A stretch of 64,000 nt of DNA from an uncultured Prevotella sp. (lineage in GTDB: Bacteria > Bacteroidota > Bacteroidia > Bacteroidales > Bacteroidaceae). Both the position numbers and the translations under genes were made by a program. Shown piece after piece: positions 1 to 10,693 of this stretch (position 1 is the stretch's first letter; each line of letters opens with the position of its first letter). A model generated the notes under the pieces. It made no database searches. It worked only from the letters and a program-made list of their open reading frames with translations, and had not been told where the DNA came from. The stretch is taken from positions 1 through 64,000 of the forward strand of contig CAMNII010000007.1 of assembly GCA_946540435.1 (NCBI GenBank). The letters run 5' to 3'.

Positions 1-21
1 GGTTGAATAGGCCGAGGCTGG

Positions 22-483
22 TCATTTCTTAGGCACAAAGGTCTCCCAGGTCTGGTCATCGTAGAAGATGCGAATCTCTGTTATCTTACGTTGCGGTTTG
101 TCAATTATTTTCGCAGTTTGAAAATCAGCAGAATTGGGATAATTTGAAGGGTGAGGAGCCACATTCTGGCGGATAGGTGCTGCTGGCGAAACAGGGTTCG
201 AAAAGTCGAGCATCTGTTCTGATGGCGATGGTTGCCCCTGAGGGGTAGGGACACCAGAAGGGGATGTTTCATCAAACTGATACATGGGTCCCTCTCCAAA
301 GAGCAACCACTGAAGATTGACAGAGGGGAAAGCCCTGCATATCGCATCTACATGTTTCAGGGTAGGCTCGGTCCGTTGATTAAAAATGTTGCTCAACGAC
401 GCAGGTGCGATTTTCAATTTTTCAGCAAACGACTGCTGATTCATATGCTGATCATTCATCAGCTGACGTATACGTTCTCTCAT
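22..483 (-). CDS. XRE-family helix-turn-helix regulator
   Basis: N-terminal HTH pattern RIRQLMNDQHMNQQSFAEKLKIAPASLSNIFNQRTEPTLKHVDAICRAFP; low-complexity Pro/Ser C-terminal half. Confidence 0.85.
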   Translation of the reverse strand: MRERIRQLMNDQHMNQQSFAEKLKIAPASLSNIFNQRTEPTLKHVDAICRAFPSVNLQWLLFGEGPMYQFDETSPSGVPTPQGQPSPSEQMLDFSNPVSPAAPIRQNVAPHPSNYPNSADFQTAKIIDKPQRKITEIRIFYDDQTWETFVPKK

Positions 484-584
484 AGACGATAGAAAATTAG
501 TCCAAAAAATAACGCCGGAAAAACCAGTTTTTTAGTCGAGCACCACGAAAAAGCACTCAAAAAGGTGATTTCCCAAACTTTTTA

Positions 585-592
585 CAAAGGTA
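585..592 (-). promoter_or_regulatory. Bacteroidota-type -7 element (TACCTTTG) upstream of the XRE gene
   Basis: caaaggta on + strand = TACCTTTG on -, matches TAnnTTTG. Confidence 0.5.
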
Positions 593-1361
593 AAACAAAA
601 AAATGAATCCTACAAACTTTTAAACAAAAATATCAAAAATAGAAGTTTGTGTTTTTAATTTAAAAGTTTTAATCTTAAAACAAAGAAGATAAGGTAAAAG
701 GTATATTAATTTATAAATCATAATTATAAAGGTAAAAAGCAAATCTTTGCAATCCTTGAGGTTTAAAAACTCAAATAACTGGGTTATAATCTGATAATTA
801 TTGAGAATCATGCCATTTTTGGTGCTTTATGCATATATCGAGATACGTAAAAGCCGTTTTCGGAAGAAAAACCTCTAACTTTCGGGTGCTATTTGCTGAT
901 TTACAATCGTTTACGGACTGATTTTTACGGTGAATATTCATGCATATCAAAAATAATATTTACATGATTTAGTTTTTATAATCTTAATTCAACAATAATT
1001 AATTACTACCTATTTAATATGTAAATATCTAAATATCCATTCTTTTCATGAATTATTTACGTTTGTAAATCTAAGATTATTTCGTTTTGTAAATGTTAAT
1101 AAAAACAAAACTGCGGTTTAATACTCACTTCTTGAGCCATTTTTTAAGAAAAAAAGCGTATTTCGGACAGATTTCCGAATTTGCCAAAAAGAAGCGATTC
1201 TCAGACCGCCAAAAAGCGCAAGAATTCAATATTCATCGGCTCTCAAGGCTATTTTTTGCATAAATCAAAAATTCTTGCTCCAGAAATGGAATGGCCCAAA
1301 AAACGGTATTTTTACCCCAAAATGAGTCCTAAAACCCTACTTTTCAAGGGGGATTATCATG

Positions 1362-1384
1362 AAAAAACGGGGCTTTTTGCCCCG
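1362..1384 (-). terminator. Rho-independent terminator downstream of holA
   Basis: On - strand CGGGGC-AAAAA-GCCCCG followed by TTTTTT. Confidence 0.75.
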
Positions 1385-1477
1385 ATTTACATTTTTTACG
1401 CCGTTTTTTCCTGCAGAAAAATCCGCTGATATAGAAGCCTGTCTGCTCTTCCCAGAGAAATACTACCCTCTTTTTGA

Positions 1478-2506
1478 CTAATGGAGGATGAAGAAAATCA
1501 GTTCGCGCATCAGGTCACCGGTGGGTGTATTGGGGTTATCGAGTCCCTTACTTTTGGCATCAATCTCACGGATCTTGGAGATGATCTGAAGGGTTTTCAA
1601 CGGTGTATAATTACGTACGCCGGTGACATAATCTCGAGCCCCCCAGGCACTCTTCAGCTCCATGAAACGGGCCAGTTCGTTCTCATTGGTTTTGTTCGGC
1701 GCATACTGTGCAACCATCAGATTTTGGTAGAAATTGAACAATACCGGAAGGAATGCAAAGAGCGATCCTGACTTGGGGTTTTTGTCAAAATAATTCACAA
1801 TCTGGTTTGCTTTGAACACGTCACGGTTAATCAGTGCGTTTCTAAGTTCAAAAGCATTGAACTCCTTACTCACGCCAATCTGCTGCTCAACGATATCAGG
1901 AGTCACTCTCCTATCGCTCTCGGGCAGTGAAATGAGAACCTTGTCGAGTTCAGAAGCCAGACGGTTCAGGTCGGCTCCGATATGTTCCGCCACCATGCTT
2001 GCCGCCTTACGGTCGATGGTAGCACCTTTGGCCACGAGATAGCTTTGTATGAAGCCGGGAAGCTCAAAATCGCGCATTTTCTTGCTTTCGAAGACGATGC
2101 CGACAGCCTCTGCCTTGGCCATGAACTTTTTCCGTCGGTCTATGGTGCCGTTTTTGTGGCAAATAACGAGGATGGTGGAGGCTACCGGATGGTCGAGATA
2201 CTTCTCCAGCGCGTCAGTGCCTTTCATGGCCTGTGCCTCTTTGACGATAACGACGCGGTGTTGGGCCATCATCGGGTAGCCCTTCGCCATATCGCTGACC
2301 TGAGCGCCCGTCACGTCGGCTCCGAAGACGATAGTCTGGTTGAAATCGCGTTCTTCCGGCTGGAGCACGGTTTCTGCGATATAGTTTGATATCTTGTCGA
2401 TATAGTATGACTCCTCTCCCATCAGCACGTATACGGGGGCGTACTGCCGCTCCTTGAGTGCTTCCATGATGGTGTCGTAAGTGGCTGCTGCCTTCTTTTC
2501 TGCCAT
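1478..2506 (-). CDS. holA: DNA polymerase III subunit delta
   Basis: 342 aa, HolA-like N-terminus (PVYVLMGEESYYIDKISNYI) and overall layout. Confidence 0.88.
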   Translation of the reverse strand: MAEKKAAATYDTIMEALKERQYAPVYVLMGEESYYIDKISNYIAETVLQPEERDFNQTIVFGADVTGAQVSDMAKGYPMMAQHRVVIVKEAQAMKGTDALEKYLDHPVASTILVICHKNGTIDRRKKFMAKAEAVGIVFESKKMRDFELPGFIQSYLVAKGATIDRKAASMVAEHIGADLNRLASELDKVLISLPESDRRVTPDIVEQQIGVSKEFNAFELRNALINRDVFKANQIVNYFDKNPKSGSLFAFLPVLFNFYQNLMVAQYAPNKTNENELARFMELKSAWGARDYVTGVRNYTPLKTLQIISKIREIDAKSKGLDNPNTPTGDLMRELIFFILH

Positions 2507-2535
2507 GATTATTTCGTTGTTTCAAAAATAATGAT

Positions 2536-2558
2536 TACCTTTGTCGTGTACAAAGTTA
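2536..2558. promoter_or_regulatory. Divergent -7 elements: TACCTTTG (+, 2536-2543) and TAACTTTG (-, 2551-2558)
   Basis: Both match TAnnTTTG and face opposite genes across a 57-bp intergenic gap. Confidence 0.55.
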
Positions 2559-2563
2559 ATAAA

Positions 2564-3043
2564 ATGATTCGATTAAACCTACCATCTTTCGAAATAAAAT
2601 TATCGGGAACGCAAGAGAAGCCTCAAATTTTCGACATCTTGCGGCGGCGATACGTTGCCCTGACGCCAGAAGAATGGGTCAGACAACACTTTGTACACTA
2701 CCTCATCGGGCACAAGGGCTACCCGGCCGCCTTGTTGGCCAACGAGGTGCGTCTGCAGGTCGGCGAGAAGACCCTACGGGCCGACAGCGTGCTCTACGAC
2801 CGCGATCTCCATCCGCGCATGATTGTGGAATACAAGGCGCCTACAATAGCGCTCTCGCAGAAAGTGTTCGATCAGATTACCGTCTACAATATGCTGCTTC
2901 ACGTCGACTATCTTGTCGTGAGCAACGGCCTCGATCATTTCTGCTGCCGGATGAATTACGACGACAACAGCTACACCTTCCTGGAATCGATACCTGACTA
3001 CGGGGAGCTGGGCTGTTCACCCCAACAGGAAAAAGAAAAATGA
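2564..3043 (+). CDS. Type I restriction enzyme R N-terminal (HSDR_N)-like nuclease-fold protein
   Basis: MIRLNLPSFEIKLSGTQEKPQIFDILRRRYVALTPEEWVRQHFVHYLI...RMIVEYKAP; start moved from 2531 to 2564 because a -7 element covers 2536-2543. Confidence 0.75.
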   Translation: MIRLNLPSFEIKLSGTQEKPQIFDILRRRYVALTPEEWVRQHFVHYLIGHKGYPAALLANEVRLQVGEKTLRADSVLYDRDLHPRMIVEYKAPTIALSQKVFDQITVYNMLLHVDYLVVSNGLDHFCCRMNYDDNSYTFLESIPDYGELGCSPQQEKEK

Positions 3044-3516
3044 AGAAGGTACGTATTTTGTTTGTATGCCACGGAAACATCTGTCGTAGCCCGATGGCCG
3101 AGTTTGTCATGAAAGACCTGTTAGACAAAGCAGGATTAAGCGAGAATGCCTATGTGGAGTCGGCAGCCACGTCGACAGAGGAGATCGGCAACGAAGTCTA
3201 CCCGCCTGCGCGCCGGAAGCTGGCCGAGCATGGCATCACCTGCCAGGGCAAGACGGCACGTCAGATGACGCGACGTGACTACGAAGATTTCGACCTGCTC
3301 ATCGGCATGGACCGTTGGAACCTGCGTAACATGTTGCGCATCACCGGTGGCGACCCCGAAGATATAATCCATCTGTTAATGGACTATACAGACCGTCCCG
3401 GCGAAGTGGCAGACCCATGGTATACCGGTAATTTCGATGCCACCTGGCGCGATGTGGCAGAAGGTTGCCAATGCCTTCTGAAACATCTTCGCAACCGCTT
3501 CCTATACGATTATTGA
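3040..3516 (+). CDS. Low-molecular-weight protein tyrosine phosphatase
   Basis: ILFVCHGNICRSPMAEFV P-loop; C-terminal DPWYTG. Confidence 0.93.
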   Translation: MKKVRILFVCHGNICRSPMAEFVMKDLLDKAGLSENAYVESAATSTEEIGNEVYPPARRKLAEHGITCQGKTARQMTRRDYEDFDLLIGMDRWNLRNMLRITGGDPEDIIHLLMDYTDRPGEVADPWYTGNFDATWRDVAEGCQCLLKHLRNRFLYDY

Positions 3517-3629
3517 CCCACGGCTGGTGCGACGTCCCCTCTGCAATAATATGTTGCAAGTCACGCAGGCTGCATTTATGCCGGTATGACATGGACTGGC
3601 GATTGTCCAGAACCTTGATTTAGTGGAAA

Positions 3630-6600
3630 TTGTCTTTTCGTTCGTCTATATTAATAGTGGAAAAGATAATAAGACATATCGTCAGCCTGCTATTGCTTTG
3701 GTGCTATAGCCAGTCTGTTAACTCACAAGACACCGTCATCATCAATGAAGTGATGGCGGCAAACGTGGACCAGATCGTCAGTCCTGCATGGAATTTCGAC
3801 GGCTGGGTGGAACTCTACAACCCGACAGAGGCCTCAGTGAAGATTGGCGGACTATACATCAGCGACGACAGCGAGAACCTGAAAAAGTGGCAACTGCCGA
3901 TTATTCTCGGTACGATACCTGCCCACGGCTATCGGCTGTTGTGGCTTGGCAGTCACGAACTATATTCCGAGAATGTCCCTTTCGACCTTGACCAGGATGG
4001 CGGCTCCCTCTTTCTCAGCGACAAGGACGGCAACCTTCTGGCATCGGCAAGCTACCCTCAAGCCATTGAGCGCGCATCGTGGGCTCGCACCACCGACGGA
4101 GGCGAGATATGGGCATTTACGACCTCTCCCACACCCTTGTCCGACAATGCCACTGCCGACTATGGCAGCCGATGGCTGATGGCACCGGAAATCACGCCCG
4201 GCTCGCGCTTCTTCGACAACAAGCTGCGTCTGCACCTCGTCATTCCCGAGGGGTGCCGTATGTACTATACTACCGACGGAACCGTACCCACACCGGATAA
4301 CGGCCGCCGTATCACCACGAAATACCTGATCATCGAGGACACCTCCATCCTGCGTTTCCGCCTTTATCAGGACGGCGCCTTAGCCAGCCCCGTAGTCACG
4401 CGTTCCTATGTGAAGCGTGATGCCGCATACAGCCTCCCTGCCCTGCATGTCGTCAGCGACCCGAGGTTTCTCTACGATGACAGCCTGGGCATCTATGTGC
4501 GAGGGGTGAACGGCAAGCCGGGCATCGGCCAGTTTACCAAGGCAAACTGGAATATGGATTGGGACCGCCCGGTGAATATGTCGTATGTCGACACCGATGG
4601 TTCCATGCTCGAGAATAAAGACGTCGACATGCGCATCGCCGGCGGCTGGAGCCGTGGTGCCGCAAGGAAGTCGTTCAAGCTGAAGGGACGGAAAGAATAT
4701 GGCGGCGACTGCAACTATACCTACCCCTTCTTCTCGGCCAAGCCATTCCTGCGCAACAGGACACTACTCCTGCGCAATGGCGGCAACGACAGTCAATACC
4801 GGCTGAAAGACCCTGCACTTGGCACGATGATACAGTTGTCGGGTATCGACCTTGACGTGCAGAGCTACCAACCCGTTCACCACTTCATCAACGGCCATTA
4901 CATGGGACTCATCAATATGCGTGAGCCATCGAACAAGCATTTCGTCTATGCCAATCATGGATGGGATGACGACGAGATTGACATGTTCGAGATAAACTGC
5001 GACAGTGCGTACATCCAACAATGCGGCTCCCGTGAAGGTTTTGAGCGAGCCTACGCCCTGTCTGCCGATGCCGCCGACAGCAACACCTATCGTGAGATAC
5101 GGCAATGGATTGACATCGATGAGTTCATCAACTATATGGCGATGAGTCTCTATCTGGGACGTGGCGACTGGCCCCATAACAACATGAAGGGATACAGGAA
5201 GACTGATGGCGGCAGACTGCGGCTGGTGGCCTTCGACATTGATGCGGCCTATGAACAGGGCAATCCGTTCAAATATCTCGAAAGTGAACAATACCACAAG
5301 TTCAACGTACTCTTCAACGGTAAGCCGCAGATTACCGCTGAGATTGAGGTTGTCACCATCTTTCTGAACCTGATGAAGAATGCCGACTTCAGGAAGCAGT
5401 TCATCACGACTTTCTCGCTGATGGGTGGCAGCGTGTTCAACTACACCCGCTGCTGCGACATCGTAGACAGCCTGTTCGTACGAATTGAGCCGGCACTGGC
5501 TCTGGAGGGCATCAGTGCCATAAGCATGGCCGCCAAACTGAAGGACGGCCTGCAGTCTCGCGAAAGCCACATGGCATCGGTCATCAACAGCTGGCCGCTG
5601 GCCAATCTCACCGGACAAGCAGCAAAGGAGGTGTCGCTGCAGACCGACGGCACGCCGGGCGCCCATATCACCATCAATGGCATTGACATACCCTACGCCT
5701 CTTTCGAGGGGCACCTCTTCGCCCCTGCCAACATCCATGCCATTGCGCCGTCAGGCTACCGTTTCAAGGGATGGAGGCACGGATTTGACCGTTGGGACAT
5801 TGCCATTCCTCGCTCTGCCACATGGAAATACGACACCAGTCCTGAAGCCGATGAGCAATGGAAGGCCTTCGGATATGACGACAGCTCCTGGCCTGCCGCC
5901 CTCTTGCCCGTTGCGGGCGATGCCCACAGGCTGAGGCTGAAGACGATGATCAACTACCGCCCGACGGCTGACGACGAATATGTGCTCACCATCCATACCG
6001 GCACTTCGTTCACACTCTATCTGAACGGACAAGAACGCTACCGCCACCAGCAGCAACAAGATGTGCCGCAGACTATCACGGTGACGCTTTCGGGCAGTGT
6101 CTTCAAACTGGGCAAGAATGTCTTTGCCGTAGAACTGGACACCACTTCCCGTCAATCACTGTGGACTGCGAAGATGGAGCACCACAAGGTAAGCAGCGAT
6201 GACACCTTCTATTCATACCGTGAGCAGCTCCATATAGAGACAATGAAGGCCTACAAGTTGACAGCTGTTTTCGAACGTCTCGACCATCAGGCACGGAAAG
6301 AAGCTGGCCTGACACCCGTTTGTATCAACGAAATCAGTGCTGCCAACAATATCTTTGTCAATGAATACATCAACCGCAGCGACTGGCTGGAACTATACAA
6401 CCAGACTGACGAGCCTATAGACGCAGCCGGATTATACCTGTCAGACGACCCCGAAGACCCCTACCGATGGCAGATTGCTGCAGACAGCGCATTGACCATC
6501 ATCGCGCCCCACAGCCACCTCGTTGTCTGGTGCGACCGCAGTGCGTCAGGATGCCAGCTTCACGCGCCTTTCAAACTGTCTGCCAATGGTGGCACCCTCG

Positions 6601-7055
6601 TCTTAACGGCAGCAGACGGTTCCTGGTCCGACCGTATTGACTATCCTGCTCATGACGGTCAGCACACCATTGGACGCTATCCGGACGGCCACCGCCTCGT
6701 ATATATGTTCGACAGGCCTACCATTGCCGCTGCCAACACGATAAACAGCTATTCGTTCTATGTCAGCACCGCTCAAGCTACTGATTTCTCCGACATAGGA
6801 GCTATCGATGCCTCTGCCCCTCCCGTATCACTCTCCTATAGTCATCAACGCCTGACACTCTCCGGTCCCAATGCCGGTGATGCCATTATCATCGTAACCA
6901 GCATTGACGGCAGGCGGCAGCAAGTCCCCGTAATCACTGTACGCAATGATTTCTGCTATGCAGACCTGCCCATGCTGCCTGCCGGAATCTATATCGCCCA
7001 GGCACAAACCACTCGCGGGAGAGCACAGACTGCCGTCCTGAAGTTTATAAAGTAG
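3630..7055 (+). CDS. Secreted CotH-kinase family protein with two lamin-tail-like domains and a T9SS-like C-terminus
   Basis: Signal peptide; INEVMAANVD and INEISAANNIF lamin-tail repeats flanking a CotH-like core; C-terminal IDGRRQ...LPAGIYIAQ...VLKFIK. Start is TTG (3630) or GTG (3657). Confidence 0.8.
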   Translation: MSFRSSILIVEKIIRHIVSLLLLWCYSQSVNSQDTVIINEVMAANVDQIVSPAWNFDGWVELYNPTEASVKIGGLYISDDSENLKKWQLPIILGTIPAHGYRLLWLGSHELYSENVPFDLDQDGGSLFLSDKDGNLLASASYPQAIERASWARTTDGGEIWAFTTSPTPLSDNATADYGSRWLMAPEITPGSRFFDNKLRLHLVIPEGCRMYYTTDGTVPTPDNGRRITTKYLIIEDTSILRFRLYQDGALASPVVTRSYVKRDAAYSLPALHVVSDPRFLYDDSLGIYVRGVNGKPGIGQFTKANWNMDWDRPVNMSYVDTDGSMLENKDVDMRIAGGWSRGAARKSFKLKGRKEYGGDCNYTYPFFSAKPFLRNRTLLLRNGGNDSQYRLKDPALGTMIQLSGIDLDVQSYQPVHHFINGHYMGLINMREPSNKHFVYANHGWDDDEIDMFEINCDSAYIQQCGSREGFERAYALSADAADSNTYREIRQWIDIDEFINYMAMSLYLGRGDWPHNNMKGYRKTDGGRLRLVAFDIDAAYEQGNPFKYLESEQYHKFNVLFNGKPQITAEIEVVTIFLNLMKNADFRKQFITTFSLMGGSVFNYTRCCDIVDSLFVRIEPALALEGISAISMAAKLKDGLQSRESHMASVINSWPLANLTGQAAKEVSLQTDGTPGAHITINGIDIPYASFEGHLFAPANIHAIAPSGYRFKGWRHGFDRWDIAIPRSATWKYDTSPEADEQWKAFGYDDSSWPAALLPVAGDAHRLRLKTMINYRPTADDEYVLTIHTGTSFTLYLNGQERYRHQQQQDVPQTITVTLSGSVFKLGKNVFAVELDTTSRQSLWTAKMEHHKVSSDDTFYSYREQLHIETMKAYKLTAVFERLDHQARKEAGLTPVCINEISAANNIFVNEYINRSDWLELYNQTDEPIDAAGLYLSDDPEDPYRWQIAADSALTIIAPHSHLVVWCDRSASGCQLHAPFKLSANGGTLVLTAADGSWSDRIDYPAHDGQHTIGRYPDGHRLVYMFDRPTIAAANTINSYSFYVSTAQATDFSDIGAIDASAPPVSLSYSHQRLTLSGPNAGDAIIIVTSIDGRRQQVPVITVRNDFCYADLPMLPAGIYIAQAQTTRGRAQTAVLKFIK

Positions 7056-7347
7056 CATGCACAATCCTATCCACTTGTCTGACTCCTTCAGACGGAGAAG
7101 GCTATCTCATCATAGCCTTCGGAGTTCACAAACCATACGAACAGCAGCATAACAGGTCTTGTGAAGAAAAAAAAATAAGGCAGCCTATTACTTGAGGTAA
7201 ATGAGCAATGGCGCATTAATTATGATTGGTGCCCGGCAGATAACCATTAAAGCCTAAAAAGTAGATGTTGCCATGACGGTCATCAACAAAGGCTTTGTGG
7301 ATGAAGCATCGTTTCTTTTTATCGTACAGCAATATCATCATATATAC

Positions 7348-7381
7348 AAAAAGAGGCGCTCCGTTATGGAACGCCTCTTTG
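7348..7381 (-). terminator. Terminator of the OmpA-family gene
   Basis: AAAGAGGCG...CGCCTCTTT hairpin with adjacent T-run on - strand. Confidence 0.75.
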
Positions 7382-7402
7382 TATAAGAATTACTCTTATT
7401 GA

Positions 7403-8572
7403 TTAGTCGGTAACAACCTGAACGGTAGCACGACGGTTGAAGGAGATCGGAGAGAGCTCGTTCACACCACCATGACCCTTGGTTGTGATCTTGTCGCGGC
7501 TGACACCCAGCTTGACGAGTTCCTTAGCGACAGTCTCAGCACGCTTCTCAGAGAGAGCCTGGTTGTAAGCAGCCTTACCGGTAGCGCTGTCAGCATAACC
7601 ATCGACGCGAACACCGAGGTTGTTGTCCTTAGCGTACTTAGCAATACCCTTGACGTTTACGAGGTCCTTCTGTGAGGCGATGTTAGCCTTGTTGATGTTG
7701 AAGAACACGCTGACGGGAGTGGCAACGAATTCCTTGACGGCGGGAGCCTGAGCAGGAACTTCGGGGCACTTGTGGTTAGCGATGAGCTTGTTCAGGCGGT
7801 CGATTTCTGCGTTAGCATCGTCGAGCTGAGCGCGGAGAGCGTCGATCTGGTTCTGAGCGAGGCGCTTGATAGCGTCCACATCAGGAGTCTTTTCCCAGGT
7901 AGCCTTACCCAGGTTGAAGGTCAGACCGAGTTCAGCATAGAGGTTGTTGTCGCGAGACTCCCAACCACGGTCGCCATTGAACATCTGAGCGGTGTTGCCA
8001 TCGATGTCGGATGAGAGGTAGTTCCAACCCAGTTCGAGGTTGAGGGCCACCTTGCGGCTCAGACGGAACTCATTGAGGATACCAACGTTCAGATCGGTAG
8101 CATACTTGTTGTATGTCATTGAACGGCCTACACCGGCACCTGCGAAGGGAATGAAGTTCCAAACGCGGTTGGGGTTGTAGCCACAGAGCATGTTGCTCAG
8201 GTTGAAGAGAACCTGCTCGTTGGCAATCCAATACTTGTTGAAGTTACCGAAGTTGTCGTCATCACCGAAGTCAACGCGCTTACCCCAGATACCCTGCACC
8301 TTTGTACGGAGTCCGAGTCCGGGAGTGAACCATTTACCGATAGCGATAGCGGCAGCGGGATCAGAACGGAAATCCTTCAGGGGAGAAGCGGCGAGATTTG
8401 AGCCGTGCTCCTGAGTAGAATACCATGCGTTCCATTCTCCACCAACCTGGATGAACCAGTTGCTCCAGAATGAATTAGTTGCTACGCTGTATTTGAGCGT
8501 AGGATCTGCTTCCTGTGCCATAGAGGCCATGGAAACACCGGCAAAAGCCAGTACAATCAGTAATTTTTTCAT
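7403..8572 (-). CDS. OmpA-family outer membrane protein
   Basis: Signal peptide MKKLLIVLAFAGVSMASMAQ; beta-barrel region; C-terminal OmpA domain GVRVDGYADSATGKAAYNQALSEKRAETVAKEL; start trimmed from 8713. Confidence 0.92.
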   Translation of the reverse strand: MKKLLIVLAFAGVSMASMAQEADPTLKYSVATNSFWSNWFIQVGGEWNAWYSTQEHGSNLAASPLKDFRSDPAAAIAIGKWFTPGLGLRTKVQGIWGKRVDFGDDDNFGNFNKYWIANEQVLFNLSNMLCGYNPNRVWNFIPFAGAGVGRSMTYNKYATDLNVGILNEFRLSRKVALNLELGWNYLSSDIDGNTAQMFNGDRGWESRDNNLYAELGLTFNLGKATWEKTPDVDAIKRLAQNQIDALRAQLDDANAEIDRLNKLIANHKCPEVPAQAPAVKEFVATPVSVFFNINKANIASQKDLVNVKGIAKYAKDNNLGVRVDGYADSATGKAAYNQALSEKRAETVAKELVKLGVSRDKITTKGHGGVNELSPISFNRRATVQVVTD

Positions 8573-8639
8573 AGTTTTGTTATAAATTAATCGATAAATC
8601 ATATATAATCTGTTTGAACATACTCTACGTTTTCGAGCG

Positions 8640-8647
8640 CAAAGATA
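8640..8647 (-). promoter_or_regulatory. -7 element TATCTTTG of the OmpA-family gene
   Basis: caaagata on + strand. Confidence 0.5.
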
Positions 8648-8757
8648 ATAAAAATATCTTACACTGCGCTTTTTTTTCAAGAAAATCTTCAACTTTGTGC
8701 TAAAAAAAGACAAAAAAGGTGCTTTTTAGTTCATTTTTCTCGTCTTTTCCGTCGCTA

Positions 8758-10626
8758 TTAGCTTAACAACTGCTCTATTTCCTGTTGGCGAAGAATTCCG
8801 AGTATTAGCTTTCCGTCGGGGGTGTAATTGACATTGGAGCAGGCGAAGAGCTGATTGACGAGGTTTTCCATTTCTTCATTTCCCATCACCTGCCCATAGG
8901 GGATGGCAGCGCGTGTCGCCAGTTTCAGTGCGAGGGCGTGGGTGACTTGTTCGCCGGAGAACTGACCGGTCTCGGCAGCGGTGTCGACAAGGTCCTGTAG
9001 GAGGGCAGGCAGCGAGAGTCCTTCGAGTCCTCCGGGTACGCCGTTGATGGCATAATCTCCCCCGCCGAGGCTTTCAAGTTCAAACCCCATTGCTTGTAGT
9101 TCCGGGAGTATTTTCTGCATGACCTGCACATTGGTGGCCGAGAGGTGGAGTATTTCGGGAAAGAGTACTTTCTGTGTTATCATCGTCTTTCCCTCGATAT
9201 TCTTGAGATAGCTGTCGTATAGTGTCCTGACATGTGCCCGATGCTGGTCGATGACCATCAAGCCCGACTTCACTGCCGTCATGATATATTTCCCCTTATA
9301 CTGATAATGTATGGGCGACTTTTCGACGATGGTATCAGCCGGTCCTGTCGGCTCTTCATCGTTGTCAGGGATATGGCTTGTGGGCAGTTCGTCGGGTTGT
9401 TCGAAGAGCCCTTGCGTCGCTGGTTTCGACCGTGTGGGCTCCAGCCCTGCATAGAGCGTTTCCCAGTCGGTTGCCGTCGCGCGCTGTCGGGGCTGATACT
9501 GTTTCGGTGTGCTGTCGCGGAAAGGGTTATACTGCGGATTAGCGTCGACGACGGGAACGGGAGCCTGATGATGGTCGGGGTTATAGACCGGTATGTCGGC
9601 TTGAGCGGGATTGGTGAAGTCAATCGAGGGAACCTCGTTGAAGAGTCCGACGGCTTCTCTGACGACAGCCGCGAGTATCTGCCAGATGGCCTGTTCGTTT
9701 TCGAATTTGATTTCCGTCTTGACGGGATGGATATTCACATCGATATCTTGCGGCTGTACTTCGAAGTAGATAAAGTAGGCCACTTGTTCGCCTGCCGGCA
9801 CAAGGCGCTCGAAGGCGTTCATCACTGCTTTATGGAAGTAGGGATGTTTCATGTATCGTCCGTTGACGAAGAAGAACTGGTTGAGGTTTTTCTTCTTTGC
9901 CGACTCCGGTTTCCCCACGAAACCTGTTATCCGGCATATCGTGGTATCGACACTGAGAGGCAGCAGGTCTTGGTTTATCTTTTTCCCAAACACGTCGACG
10001 ATGCGCTGTCGGAGCCCTCCCGGCCGGAAGTTGTACAGTTCGGCGTCGTTGCTATGGAAGGTGAAGGCGATGTCGGGATAGACCAATGCGATGCGCTGGA
10101 AGGCAGTGATGATATTGTTCAGTTCCGTAGCATTTGACTTGAGGAATTTTCTTCTTGCCGGCACGTTATAAAACAGGTTTTCTACTTTGAAGTTACTCCC
10201 CACAGGACAGGAACACGGTTCCTGGTTCAGCACTTTCGAGCCGGCAATGGTGAGGTCGGTTCCCAGTTCGGCATTCTCCTGGCGAGTGACAAGGTGCACC
10301 TGTGCCACGGCAGCTATCGAGGCGAGTGCTTCGCCACGAAACCCCATGGTGCGTAACGAGAAGAGATCGTCGGCATTGGATATCTTCGATGTGGCATGGC
10401 GTTCGAAGGCCAGTCGTGCATCGGTATCCGACATGCCCTTCCCGTCGTCGATAACCTGTATGGAAGTCCTTCCGGCATCAACCACAATGACATGTATGGT
10501 TTTGGCACCGGCATCAACGGCATTCTCTACCAACTCTTTGATGACGCTGGCCGGCCGTTGTATCACTTCTCCTGCTGCTATTTGGTTGGCTACGGAGTCA
10601 GGGAGTAGCTGTATGATATCACTCAT
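8758..10626 (-). CDS. mutL: DNA mismatch repair protein MutL
   Basis: IQLLPDSVANQIAAGEVIQRPASVIKELVENAVDAGA; MGFRGEALASI. Confidence 0.97.
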   Translation of the reverse strand: MSDIIQLLPDSVANQIAAGEVIQRPASVIKELVENAVDAGAKTIHVIVVDAGRTSIQVIDDGKGMSDTDARLAFERHATSKISNADDLFSLRTMGFRGEALASIAAVAQVHLVTRQENAELGTDLTIAGSKVLNQEPCSCPVGSNFKVENLFYNVPARRKFLKSNATELNNIITAFQRIALVYPDIAFTFHSNDAELYNFRPGGLRQRIVDVFGKKINQDLLPLSVDTTICRITGFVGKPESAKKKNLNQFFFVNGRYMKHPYFHKAVMNAFERLVPAGEQVAYFIYFEVQPQDIDVNIHPVKTEIKFENEQAIWQILAAVVREAVGLFNEVPSIDFTNPAQADIPVYNPDHHQAPVPVVDANPQYNPFRDSTPKQYQPRQRATATDWETLYAGLEPTRSKPATQGLFEQPDELPTSHIPDNDEEPTGPADTIVEKSPIHYQYKGKYIMTAVKSGLMVIDQHRAHVRTLYDSYLKNIEGKTMITQKVLFPEILHLSATNVQVMQKILPELQAMGFELESLGGGDYAINGVPGGLEGLSLPALLQDLVDTAAETGQFSGEQVTHALALKLATRAAIPYGQVMGNEEMENLVNQLFACSNVNYTPDGKLILGILRQQEIEQLLS

Positions 10627-10693
10627 GTTCCGTCGTTAGAATTGTTAATTAGGGGTACCGGGATGCATCCGCTGCCGACTTGGCATCCGGCTC

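Noticed and set aside
1181-1429. 82-aa + strand ORF in the AT-rich island
   Set aside because: It runs through the terminator hairpin and has no convincing composition or promoter.
2564-3043. Restriction-modification or defence island around the HSDR_N-like gene
   Set aside because: Neighbours are holA and an LMW phosphatase; no methylase, specificity subunit or other defence gene is present.
4764-5738. 324-aa minus-strand ORF inside the CotH-family gene
   Set aside because: The + frame carries the CotH and lamin-tail domains; the shadow ORF lacks any motif.
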